Source: Chromera velia (lineage: Eukaryota; Sar; Chromeraceae). Taken from it: a stretch of DNA of 20,000 nt. The DNA is taken from the NCBI GenBank assembly GCA_018398765.1, contig JAHBMJ010002400.1, forward strand, positions 8,947 through 28,946, read 5' to 3'. Both the position numbers and the translations under genes were made by a program. The notes beneath the pieces are model-generated. The model was not told the origin of the DNA, did no database searches, and was given only the letters and a program-made list of their open reading frames with translations. Below, piece by piece: positions 8,061-17,799 of this stretch. Within the stretch, counting starts at the first letter, position 1; every line of letters begins with the position of its first letter.

Positions 8061-9196
8061 AATGCATTGGAGTTTTGTTTTATCAGAGAGTGGTAACTGC
8101 CAGTGTATGAATATGTACATCAAGCAATTTATCAAACAAAACATATGTGCAACCTTACCTCGCATGAAACACTCAGAAACCGATCGACATATTACGACAT
8201 ATGACTCACGATATGAGCGAAATGTTCGAAACGATATGATTGAAATGACACCACTGCATACAAATTGCATAGAGCACGAACACAACACCTGGTCCATTCC
8301 CTGCAGCATGATGCAAAACCTTAAACTGCAACATACTTTCTAGCTGGGGTGACCTTTTGCCTGATCGATCAAGCCTTTCCCTGCTGCTGATTGGCAGTGC
8401 TCCCAAACCGATACTGGATTCAAATCAAGCTGAATCGGACATTCAAGACCCACGAAAACCGACAGAAAACGGTAGCATACCAAGATACTCCCAGACCCAC
8501 CGAGTTGGACCCCTACTTGGCTTGTCGGGCTGCCAGAAAAAGCATGCGAAAATGCCCAAAAGAAGAAGAAACAAGGGCGTGAATGACCGAATCAAATCAA
8601 AGACACCGGAAAAAGAGAGTACTGAAAAGCGGCACTCACGCATGTGGGACAATCAATAAAAAGATGTCGCGAACACAGCAAGGACTTACGTCGCATCTCA
8701 TGGAGTCAAACACTTCTTTCACCTTGATAGTTATTGGTAGTCATGCAGACAGTCAGGAACTTCACGCGCACATCACCTTGAATACCAAAAGTACCCACAA
8801 TACGACAATCACCAGAAACAGAAGGACAGAAGCAGAATGAAAGACTGGAATTAAGAAGATCGAAAAAGCCCCCAGGGTCCGCTGGGTTTCCTGCAGACAG
8901 ACTTGGAATCATTTACAGTGAAAGAAAAGGCGGCGAGGAGGAAAGGGCACCCCACCCCACGGCACCACAAAGGAAGAAATTTCTGCTCAACACCTCCACC
9001 ATGTGGCATGATTCCAATTCTGGTGTGTGTCCTTTGAAGCGGAGTTTCCTGTCAGAGAACGAGACTTCAAAACTCAACCGTTTAGAGAAGCGTGAGAGAA
9101 TGAGATCCAATCATATGTATGAGATCTACTGAGGGCCCAACCTAGGGGGTTCCCCTCTTCATCTGATCTCTGGACTCTCCCTGAGATCTCCCAGAG
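8061..9196. other. No gene supported; 3' flank of the minus-strand zinc-ribbon gene
   Basis: Short open frames on both strands (for example 8062-8343) lack domain-like composition and splice context. The segment next to 9196 is probably the 3' UTR of the minus-strand gene. On that strand its frame stays open for 41 codons after the TAG, to a TGA near 9071. Confidence 0.4.
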
Positions 9197-9796
9197 CTAT
9201 CGCCTCTTCGGCAGAGGGATTCCGATTTCTCCTCTCGCCAGACGCTCTCTCCATATCTTCACGGCCTTTTCTGCTTTACTGCTGTGGCGAGCAGCCTCGA
9301 TGTGAGCACAACCACCTCTACAGAAGAAGTTCATCAAATGATCCTCAACATCCACGCGTTTCACGGAGAGAGCGCCACCCCTGAGGGTCAACTGGAAGTA
9401 GAAACGACTTTCGTCCAGTAAAAAGCAGTTCGTTTGAATGTCACGAGTGGCCGTCACAAGGCTTTCATTCTCTCGCGACCAGTCACAGACCGCCGAAAAG
9501 CCCTTGCTCTTCAAACAGTGCACCAGATCAGCAGTGACTATCTCCATGTAGGGCCTTCGGGCGGTTGGTACTCCTTGGGCTGGGTGTGGAGGTCTATGGA
9601 TGGGTGGAGACGGGGAGACGGAGGATCCATCTCGAACAGTCACATCAGTGCTTTCGGTGATGCCCTGCCTCAGTTTAGTTCCTGGCTCCGTCTGTTCAAT
9701 CGGCACGAGGGAAAATGAATGACATAGGGAGCAGGCGGCCGTGGAGGGAGTAAATAGCTCGGAGCAGTGACTGCAAAAACGACCCGCAGGCGCCAT
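9197..9796 (-). CDS. Zinc-ribbon protein of unknown function, 199 aa
   Basis: A single open exon reads MAPAGRFCSHC from 9796 to a TAG at 9197-9199. Residues 8-25 form a zinc ribbon, C8-x2-C11-x10-C22-x2-C25, at the extreme N-terminus, a layout that recalls the N-terminal ribbon of RNA polymerase subunits such as RPA12. The C-terminal ribbon of that family is absent, so the resemblance is only local. Residues about 40-75 are Pro/Ser-rich. The C-terminal half is mixed alpha/beta in character and holds FFCRGGCAHIEAARHSS and a basic end. The start at 9796 is preferred over an in-frame ATG at 9820 because a consensus acceptor (TTTCTTTGCAG on this strand, ending at 9804) lies between them, implying an intron in the 5' UTR. 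It is divergently arranged with the carrier gene across a GC-rich segment. Confidence 0.65.
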   Translation of the reverse strand: MAPAGRFCSHCSELFTPSTAACSLCHSFSLVPIEQTEPGTKLRQGITESTDVTVRDGSSVSPSPPIHRPPHPAQGVPTARRPYMEIVTADLVHCLKSKGFSAVCDWSRENESLVTATRDIQTNCFLLDESRFYFQLTLRGGALSVKRVDVEDHLMNFFCRGGCAHIEAARHSSKAEKAVKIWRERLARGEIGIPLPKRR

Positions 9797-9974
9797 CGGT
9801 GGTCTGCAAAGAAACCCCAATCAAGTCGACACCAAGCTGTGATCAAGTCTTCTCTTCGAGCGAGAGGGCAACAACCAAGTCGGTGTATACACCAGAAAAT
9901 GCAGCACAGATCATCGAAGCCTGGCAGTTTCTGGTCGTCTCATGACTCCATCATGACTCCTTTCATCTCCTTTC

Positions 9975-10090
9975 GATCGGCCCGTTCCCGGCCCCCCGCG
10001 GTCCGACCGCGGAGACGCGAAGTGCCGCGCTCCCGGCGGGGGCCGCGGATCCCGGACGCGCGCGCGCGTTGCTTCCGTTCGATCGATAAG
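9975..10090. promoter_or_regulatory. GC-rich bidirectional promoter-like segment
   Basis: The segment is nearly all G/C with many CpGs, includes an alternating CGCGCGCGCG run near 10060 and the palindrome CCGCGG more than once, and ends in TTCGATCGATAAG. It lies between a minus-strand gene (start 9796) and a plus-strand gene (start 10388), so a shared promoter is the natural reading. Composition and position are observed; promoter function is inferred. Confidence 0.4.
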
Positions 10091-10147
10091 TTTTTCGTTT
10101 CAGTGTCGGATCAGTGTCGGTTCGATGCCATTCGATGCCTCAAGAAG

Positions 10148-10265
10148 CTAGCTCTTCTTAGTGATGTGCAGTGTTCGGTCCACAGCTAGAAACACTGCAA
10201 TCTGAGCTGCTGCTTCAATCTGATTTTCCAGAGCCTTCATTTTGCTAATCGCTTCAGAAGAAAAG
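10148..10265 (-). CDS. Possible terminal exon of an antisense gene
   Basis: On the minus strand a strong acceptor (CGTTGTCTTTTCAG, ending at 10266) precedes a 39-residue open stretch containing ISKMKALENQIEAAAQIAV, amphipathic-helix-like, ending in KKS and a TAG at 10148-10150. It overlaps the 5' UTR of the plus-strand carrier gene, so it would be antisense to it. No upstream exon was found and no family is recognised; it may be chance. Confidence 0.25.
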
Positions 10266-10387
10266 CTGAAAAGACAACGAGTGACTAACAGGATAAGGGC
10301 AACAGTTGGAACGAGGCTTTGCAGAAAACCTGCCACTTGACCACTTGTCGATATCTTTCCATACCCCAATTTTCCCTCTTGATTAAA

Positions 10388-11630
10388 ATGACCGCAGTCG
10401 TTCCGCGTCCGAATCAGGCAAGGGTGGCTGTTGCTGCCCAAAACGTCCCGATTGATACCAACACCTTGGCAGGAAAGATCCAATTTGCTGCGCACAAAGC
10501 TCTGTCTGGTGTATGGGCAGCGACCATCTCCGGCACTCTGCACGGATTGGTCGAGCTCCCCTTTGTGGTCCCTATCGAGGCTTCCATCACCCAACAGCAG
10601 TTGAACAACAAGGGCTTCTTCTGGAATTTCCGTGACCTTGCCAACCAGAAGAAACTCTACTTCTCTCTGAACACTACCGCTGTGGGTCTCATCCCCAAGT
10701 GCGTTCTTCACTATGCGTGGATGAACTTTTGGACCACCATGGTGTGCAAGTCCGGGTCTCTCCGTCAGTCCACATTCAGAGAACAGGCTCTGGTGGGACT
10801 GATGACAGGAGGATCGGAGGTCGTCTTCCTGACCCCGTTCAACTACGTCAAGTTCAGGATGCAGAGACCTGAATACGGCTACACCTCCATGTGGAACTGC
10901 ATCACCAGAACAATCGCAGAGAAGGGCCCCTGGGCGTTTTGGAACGGTACACAGGCCATCTTCTTCCGGAACTCCATCTGCATGTTCGGCATGCTCGGCC
11001 TGCAGCAGCCCGTGAAGAACGCCCTCCCTGAGAAGTGGAACAACACTCTCAGGACATTCACTGGAGGTGTGCTCTGTGGGGTCATCGGTCAGTCAGTCAA
11101 GCAGGCAGACGGGCCGTCCTTTGGGTATCGTTCTTATCTCTCTTTCGGTATTCATGGGTCTCCCTCTGTTTTCGGCTCCTTTTGCTACTCCCTGTTTCTA
11201 CTCGATGTCCCACTTTCCCGCTTCTCCTGAAACAATCATCTTCTGAAGGAATCAGAACTCAAACCGCACCCCGCAGTCTCTCTCTTCTTTTCTTTTTGAT
11301 GTCTTGTGCAATTCTCTTCCTCCCTCTTCTATCCCCTTGTATCTGTCTCTCTGCACTGCAGGAGCCTTCATGTCCTATCCGTTCGAGATGCTCCGAGCCG
11401 CCAGGCAGCACGACGTGTCCTTCAAGGAGGAGATGCTGTCGAAGGGATTCAAGAGGATGTTCGCGGGGTTCGCCCCCGGGGCCTTCCGTCTGACCTTCCA
11501 CAGCGCCGTGCTCGGGTTCATCATTCCCGAAATGGACAGATTCGCGAAGTCCCTCGACAAGACGGGGGCAATGATCGGGAGAGCTCTGAAGGGAGGGGGG
11601 GCTCAGCAGCAGAGTGCTCAGAAGGCATAG
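10388..11630 (+). CDS. Mitochondrial carrier family (SLC25-like) protein, two exons
   Basis: Exons 10388-11087 and 11362-11630 join in frame (G|GA) to give 322 residues, the usual carrier length. The protein has three repeats of about 100 residues, each expected to give two membrane helices in the mitochondrial inner membrane. The repeat signature Px[DE]xx[KR] is canonical only in repeat 3 (P240-F-E-M-L-R245). Repeat 1 has P62-I-E-A-S-I and repeat 2 P150-F-N-Y-V-K. The second-half signature is clear in repeat 2 (EKGPWAFWNG, then FFRN) and repeat 3 (SKGFKRMFAGFAPGAFR). The GLIPK motif of repeat 1 and general layout recall tricarboxylate-type carriers, but the substrate cannot be assigned. The intron has donor GTCAGT, repeated in tandem, and acceptor CACTGCAG. 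The stop is TAG. The ATG sits in TTAAAATGACC. Confidence 0.9.
11088..11361 (+). other. Intron of the mitochondrial carrier gene
   Basis: The 274-nt intron begins GTCAGTCAGTCAAG and ends CTCTGCACTGCAG. It is pyrimidine-rich through its last 100 nt. Splicing rebuilds the third carrier repeat (GVIGAFMSYPFEMLR), which is strong support. The donor deviates from GTRAGT and is present as overlapping copies 4 nt apart. Confidence 0.85.
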
Positions 11631-12367
11631 AGAGCACAGGGGGGGGAGGCTGCTTGCCTCCGTGCTGTGCGTGCATCTGTGTGAGTTTTGATCCATGGAT
11701 CTGTGTGGGAGTGAACGCGTCCGTGATTGCTGTCGTTGGAATTTTTTGAAGATGAGTGACTACGTTGTTTTGCCACACTGACAAAGAGAGAGGGGGACAA
11801 GCGGCAGATCAGAGAAGAGAGAGAAAGCTTCATACGGCAATTAGTTGTGGGAGGGAAGGAAGATTCGAGAAAAGAATCTGGCCTGAACGAATGTGATGCT
11901 CTCACAATGCATGGACCGACTTTTTGAAAGCTGAAAAACTCTGTGTGTGTGTATGTGTGCGTGTCCGTGTCTCTCTCTCATGTGGAATCTGTTGAGAGAG
12001 ACGCGGGGAGGGGAGAAGGACTCTACAGATTTTCGTTTGTCGGTCTTTTCCTCACGTTTTGGACTTGATCGATCTGCGCATGGGTTTTGTTCTTCATTGG
12101 TTGGAGCTTTGACTTGACTGTGTTCCATTTCCTCCCTGTTGTTTGCATTCCTTCTGTCCATCCTCATACCTTGTGCAGTGAGAAGCTGTGCAAGTGGTGG
12201 ATGCATATGCTGTGTCCGTCAAATGCTGTAGCATGCATGTCCGTTCTGGGCATTGGTACGTGCACTGGTGCGCGCTTGTGGAGCGAGAGACAGAGAGTCT
12301 CGGTAATTCGAACGAAGCGTGCCTGCTCGCCTGCCTGCTTGTACCGATAGATGCGTGTGTGTGTGTG

Positions 12368-12399
<32 letters not shown>

Positions 12400-12555
12400 T
12401 TTGTGCGAGTGTGTGTGTTGAAGGTACGAGGAAAAAATCAGCGAACCACTGGTTAAGAGGTGGGAAGCCTGGGGGAGTTACGTGTCCTCTTCCTTCTTCC
12501 CACTTCAAACCTGTGCTCTTGACTCTCGTGTGTGTGTGTGTGAGAGAGAGAGAGA

Positions 12556-12586
<31 letters not shown>

Positions 12587-13199
12587 GAATTCAGACAGAG
12601 TCCTCCCTTGAAAAATCCAACTGAAAAGGAAACCGCCATGAAAAGGAATTCTGGCTGAAAGGGCAACCACAAACGAACGAAGACGAATAGATAGATGGAT
12701 GGATTGGGACGAAAAGAGGGGAGGGAGGAAGAGAGCACATCACCCTCCCTCCAATAGCACCTCACGCAGAGAAAAACAGGGGTGGAAGGAAGAGAAAAGC
12801 AGAAACACGCAGATCAACGCACAGCGGGCTGAAATGCGAGAAAGAAGCGAAAAGAAAAGAGAGGGGAGGCAAATGAGAAGGCAGGATGAGATTAAATGGA
12901 AGTGGGAGGGGAGAGATCTGCAGATGAACTGATGCGACCCGATCAGATCAGACTGGGAAAAGTGCACGCCTCCCCTCTCCTTGCCCGCAACCCCTGCCCG
13001 CCCAGTTGTGTCTCTCTTTCTGATGTCTTCCTTCTTGCTTCCTTGTGTGAGAAAAGGACTGATCTAGAAGAGAAGAACAGCAGAGTGAACCAGACACGCG
13101 AAATCAATTCACGAATGGATGGATGGAACCGATCGTAAGCATCGAATTCAATTCAACAGAGAGAAAACGAACAAAAAAGAAAACGCAATTCTCAATTCG
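11631..13199. other. No gene supported; microsatellite-rich 3' flank
   Basis: After the carrier stop codon I see no domain-bearing frame on either strand. Simple repeats include a TG/TC tract at 11939-11980, TG-GA-CAGA at about 12355-12418 and TG-GA-TG at about 12528-12587. Frames read through these give only repeat peptides. Confidence 0.5.
12355..12587. repeat. Two similar (TG)n(GA)n composite microsatellites
   Basis: Both tracts have TG repeats running into GA repeats and back to TG (12355-12418 and 12528-12587), about 110 bp apart. The sequence between them is not repetitive. Confidence 0.85.
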
Positions 13200-15143
13200 A
13201 CTGCAGGCAGATGCATGGGATGTCTCCCTCCCTCACTCTCAGAATTCGATGAGGAGAAGGAGAAGCAGTGAGTCGAGAGGGACATTCAGACCATGAGAAA
13301 GAAAGAGAGAAAGAGAGAGACGGAAAGGAAAGGAGGGAGCCCTCTCAAAGGACCGGGAAAGTGGCTTCCTTCCTTCGTTTTCTTTCTACTTTCCTCGTTC
13401 TCCCGAGGAACGCGTGCCTATCCCCTCAGGTCTCCTTTCTTCTTCTTTCGCTTCTTCTGCCCGTTCCTCTTCTTCCTTCGACCGCAAGGGAAAAGTGTTG
13501 GTGTGTCTCTCCACACTCTCTTCCCTTCTCTACGGAATTCCTCTGAAGAGTGAACACACACGGCGGGTGCACACACAATGCAAAGTTAAGTTCAAAGAAA
13601 ATTCTTCCTTTCATTCCAATCTTCTAATGCATCCGATGATACAAAGCGAGGCGAGGCGAGGGCACATGTGTCTGTACAAGTAATGTGTCTGTCCTCTTTT
13701 TGTTGGTTGATTTCTCGATTGATGGCTTCGGTTGGTTGTCTTTTTCGGCATTGTTGTGGATGGTTTTTTTTCTTCCTTCCATACAGTAGCAGCAGGATCG
13801 ATCGAATTTTGCTGTCTGTCGAGGCGGGGAGGCAGGGACACACAGATAAATGAAAGCATGTTTGGATTTCTTATTTTCAAATGTAAGCCTGGCAGATTTC
13901 TTACTTCCCTGTTCTCCCCATTTCCATCACAGACGGCATACACGATTCTTTCTGACAGTGTTTTTCGTCTCAGACAAAAAAGAAGGAGCCGACACGAAAG
14001 GGTGGCTGTGTGTAGTAAGCTTCGAGGGGGTGCATGGGAAGGGCGGGCGGCTAGACAAACGATTAAACAGACAAAGACTGCTGTGTCTGTCTCCGTCCGT
14101 TCATATGTTCTGTTTGATTGAATGCGTTACATGTCAGCTGCTGGGGAGGGGGAGAAGGGAGGAGGAGGGGAGGGTGTATCCTTCCTCTTTTGCTTTTTTT
14201 TTGCTTCTGTTTGTTCTGTTGGAAAGAACAAAACACAAAACAAAAAAGACATCGTGGGCCTTTACAGGTCTTTTTATCCTTTTTGCATCCTGATTTTTCT
14301 TTCTGTATCGAAAGAAAGTGAGTGCAGCAAAGAATGCGCACTGTGCAAAAGGAGACTGCTCTCCTCTGTTGGCGAATCGCCTTTTGTGTTTGCGAGGGGG
14401 GTCGCTGTCTGAACTTTATTTTCTTTGCTGCGGTTTGGTTGCTGAGTCTCCTTTCTGTCAGTGCGCTCCTTGCATGGAAGCTGCAAGCTGACTTTGTCTG
14501 GTCGTCTTTTCTTCGTACGTCTATTTTCTACTCAATTGACTGTGCGCAGTCTGTTTATTTCATTGCGCAGTATCAAGTCGTGACTGCGCCTTCTCTTTTT
14601 CTCTTGTTTAACAGTCTTTTTTTTTCTGCGCTGCAGGCTTTGCCACACCCTCTTTGATTTCTCTCGCAAATCGACCGTGCGAAGTCAAGCAGGCAGCTCT
14701 GTTCTGTTTCTACCCTTTTCCGTTTGTGGCAAACGAGAAATGGATGGAAGAGAAAGAATTCTTGGCTTGCGTAAAGAGGGTCGACCGCGTTGCAGTACTT
14801 TGTACATGGGTGGTCTGTATGGCATGCAGAGCGAGTTAGTGGGTTGTTTTTTTCTCCTTTTTTGAAGAACAACATATCCCTGATCGAAGGTCAATACCTA
14901 AGGAGGCACAGAGGTTGCCTGTCGATCCATCGCTGAAGCGCCGGTCAGGTGCAGGGAAAAGCAAGCAGGCTCTTCGTGCGCGCATTACAGTTAATATGTG
15001 TTGCAAGCGTATGCACAAATGCGATATGGAATTCAGTTAATTCCTGACGGGGGATGGATTGATCTGAATTCATTCACGGTCGGTCGGACTGGTTGAGCGA
15101 CCGCTGGGAGCTGTATCTGTCTACGCATCGAACTCTGCCTACA
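13200..15143. other. No gene supported
   Basis: The stretch is long and rich in short purine and pyrimidine tracts (GAAAGAGAGAAAGAGAG near 13300, TTCTTCTTTCGCTTCTTC near 13440). Acceptor-like TTTCTGCGCTGCAG occurs at about 14625-14638, but no paired exon with coding character could be built. Introns or UTRs of an unseen gene cannot be excluded. Confidence 0.4.
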
Positions 15144-15145
15144 TC

Positions 15146-15562
15146 TTTGCTCTTTCTTCCTTCAGTATTCTTCATGTGCAATGTGCACCTTTTGATTCAA
15201 CCTCTACGTACCTCGTTTCTTCTTTCTCCCCTTTGAATCTCCCCTTTGAATCTTTGCTCTTTCTTTCTTTCTTTCTTTCTTTTCTTTCTTTCTTTTCTTT
15301 CTTTTCTTTTCTTTTCTTTTCTTTTCTTTCTTTCTTTCTTTTCTTTCTTTCTTTCTTTCTTTCTTTCTTTTCTTTCTTTCTTTCTTTTCTTTCTTTCTTT
15401 CTGTCTGTCTTTCTTTCTTTCTTTTCTTTCTTTTCTTTTCTTTTCTTTTCTGTCTTTCTGTCTTTCTTTCTTTCTTTCTTTCTTTCTTCAGCATTCTTCA
15501 TGTGCCATGGGCATCTTTTGATTCAACCTCTACCTCATGCCTTCTTTCTCCCCTTTGAATCT
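15146..15562. repeat. Tandem duplication with (CTTT)n expanded in second copy
   Basis: Copy 1 (about 15146-15252) and copy 2 (about 15253-15562) both run from TTTGCTCTTTCTT through TTCAGYATTCTTCATGTGC, CTTTTGATTCAACCTCTAC and CTCCCCTTTGAATCT. In copy 1 the CTTT stretch is a few bases. In copy 2 it is about 230 bp of CTTT/CTTTT repeats (15257-15488) with a few CTGT interruptions. Flank identity is high but not perfect. The Lys/Arg/Glu-rich and Phe/Leu/Ser-rich frames over it are artefacts. Confidence 0.85.
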
Positions 15563-15740
15563 TCTTCCAGTCTTCTTGTGTTTCTTTGCTTCTCTCTCTT
15601 TTTCTCCCCGTCTGTCCGTCCGTGCAGCAGACAATGATTCTGTAGATGTGCGACCTTGCAAAGTCGCTTTCTTCTCGTGCCGCTGTTAATCAACTTGTCT
15701 CTGGCTGCGAGATGAAACATAAGTGTGGGACAAACAATGC
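15563..15740. other. No gene supported; short hairpin
   Basis: This is the flank of the duplication. GCGACCTTGCAAAGTCGC at about 15650-15667 could form a 5-bp stem with an 8-nt loop. No coding or RNA gene was recognised. Confidence 0.3.
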
Positions 15741-16960
15741 ATGAGGGACGAATTCACTACGAAATGGTGGTGTCTACATAAATTAATGCATGAGATTGCT
15801 GATTCGAGGAACGAAGGACAAAAGGAGACACTTAATGGAAGCTCGTCGGTGCATGGATGCACCAACGTTACTGGAAAGTTGGCAACATAGATGAACTGGA
15901 GTTTTTGATCTTTTTTAGATCCAATACAGTATCGATCGATCTGATCAAGCTTGAAGTTGAGACATCATGTTTGAATGTACATTAATCTACACATTAATTA
16001 ATGTGCATTATGGGCCAGTTTGATAAGATATGTTAAGAAAAGTGCTAGAAAAAGTGGCCTATGCATCCTGAACGTTAACAAACGTACTAGCAAACGTATC
16101 AAAATTTTTAATTTTAAACGTCTACTTAGTATGTTGAATTAAATTGAATTGAGGTGGTATATATACAAGATAGTACCTAGGATAGCGCTAGTACAAGAGC
16201 ACAGCTGTATCTAGAGCTGTATAGAGTAGGTTATAAAAAAACTATACATTGCGAGTAATAGAAAATTTAAGGCGTCAATATATATTCATTCATATCACGT
16301 ATAGGATAAGGTAGGATAGAATTAATTTCCCGGGTTGCCCCGCGGTTCACTGCCAGACCTCCACTTGCACCGTCGCATATATACAAAAAAAAAACTAGAA
16401 AAAAGACTTAATTAAAATTAATTTGGCGTCACCCCTGGCTGCAAAACATTTTACGGTAAATTTTATTATTTTATTTCAATCCCTTGAATTGTATTAAACT
16501 TTTACTAAATTTTGAAGGTAATTTCAATTCTATTGATTAATTAAATTCCACTAAATTTGATGCACAGGGAGTTAGTTTATTTTATGTATAGTTTAGAGAC
16601 CTTTCGTTGTTGGCGACTCGGTATCATGTCATCCTTCACCAATCGAAACAAACTTAAAAATGCTCTGTCTGAGTATGTCAAAAGCATGTCAAAAGCGTGT
16701 CAAAAACGTGAAAGAATCGGTCAGATTCTTGGTGTACGTCTATTTCTTTGCACCCACTTGCATGCACCCACGACCTCTCACGCATATAATACAGGGATCA
16801 TTGATCATCATTCGACATCGCAGTTGTATTCAAATAGACAAGTCTAAGACGACTTTGGCCTCTCCTTTTCTCAAGTTGCTCGTCTTACGTATCGCATCAC
16901 AATGCCCGTACTCTTTGCAGCCTTTGCTTATTCATCAAAAACCTTTAACTTTTCTTTTTG
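15741..16960. other. Second AT-rich island, non-coding
   Basis: The region is strongly AT-rich, most clearly at 15900-16560. It includes a perfect 16-bp palindrome CACATTAATTAATGTG (15990-16005), a 12-bp near-repeat AGCTGTATCTAG/AGCTGTATAGAG near 16205-16228 and an 11-bp triplicated ATGTCAAAAGC at 16675-16707. The frame at 16557-16847 has no recognisable domain and is not called. No element with matching ends was found. Confidence 0.5.
16675..16707. repeat. 11-bp short tandem repeat x3
   Basis: ATGTCAAAAGC, ATGTCAAAAGC and GTGTCAAAAAC follow one another, and the next bases GTGAAAG start a fourth decayed copy. Confidence 0.85.
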
Positions 16961-17799
16961 TCGTTCCCTGTTGATGTCCACCCCTAGTATCCACCCCCTG
17001 ACTGCATCCTCGTCTGCATCTTGAAGAGATCGTCTGACATCGGGAACTCGATCTAGACCTTCTTCCACACGTCAGCCATCACCCTACCGCATTCATATTG
17101 AGTCCCCTTAAGTTCAACTAAGACATCCTTCTGTCAACGCCTCCGGACGGTTGCAGATTCGTTGAACAGCACGAAAGAAAAACAACAAAAACGGAATGCA
17201 CGGGGAAACGGGAGCAAACAACTCGGCCACAAGCGATACTGTCTCGATGGGGGATCCAATGCAGACCCCCCCCCCCGCATTCAGTAGAAGGGAAGAAGAA
17301 GTCGAAAAAGACGGAATGTCATGAAGTCAGACGGCAACAGACTCGGCTGACGGAACACCAAGCAATGCAAGCACGCGTCTCTTTTCACAAGACGCACACC
17401 CCCTTTCTCGCATTCTCACGCCTTGAAAATCGAAAGGTGAAATAAAAAGGGGCCATGAAGCAAAAACGATTTCTCCTTGCTTCCCCACGTCTTCTTCCGC
17501 CCCTCGTCATCCCCGTTGTCGTCACAACTACAGACCTTTTTTCACGCACATTCGTCACGATTACATGATTGCATTGAACGCGCATCAGATTGCTTGCTCA
17601 TGTGAGGTGAAATGGAGGGGGCTCCAACAAGGCAAAGAAAGAAAAACATGCTGACTGCTGGACCGCAGCAAAGGTTCATCCCAGCGAGGAGACTCACCAA
17701 CAAGACTGATCAGTCAAATTGCGTCTCGAACACTTTTGTTCACTTACTGAAATGCTAGCTGAAATGCTCCATTCTCAAACAGACAGGCAAAGCGCTCGC
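16961..17799. other. No gene supported; downstream flank of minus-strand BTB gene
   Basis: No convincing frame on either strand. A (C)n run occurs at about 17267-17276. The part nearest 17799 is presumably the 3' UTR of the BTB gene. Confidence 0.4.

Noticed and set aside
8013-8343. Overlapping 93- and 98-residue frames on opposite strands
   Set aside because: No domain, no splice context, next to an AT-rich island; each excludes the other and neither has coding texture.
8400-8430. tRNA-like box B (GGATTCAAATC)
   Set aside because: The T-arm stem does not pair and no acceptor stem or anticodon arm can be drawn around it.
9767-10189. 140-residue plus-strand frame
   Set aside because: It crosses the GC-rich promoter-like segment and reads Arg/Pro-rich from GC content; it overlaps the 5' end of the minus-strand zinc-ribbon gene.
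15172-15637. Lys/Glu/Arg-rich and Phe/Leu/Ser-rich frames over (CTTT)n
   Set aside because: Microsatellite artefacts; the repeat lies in a recent tandem duplication.
16557-16847. 96-residue frame in the second AT-rich island
   Set aside because: It includes an 11-bp tandem repeat, has no recognisable domain and no supporting splice or promoter signals.
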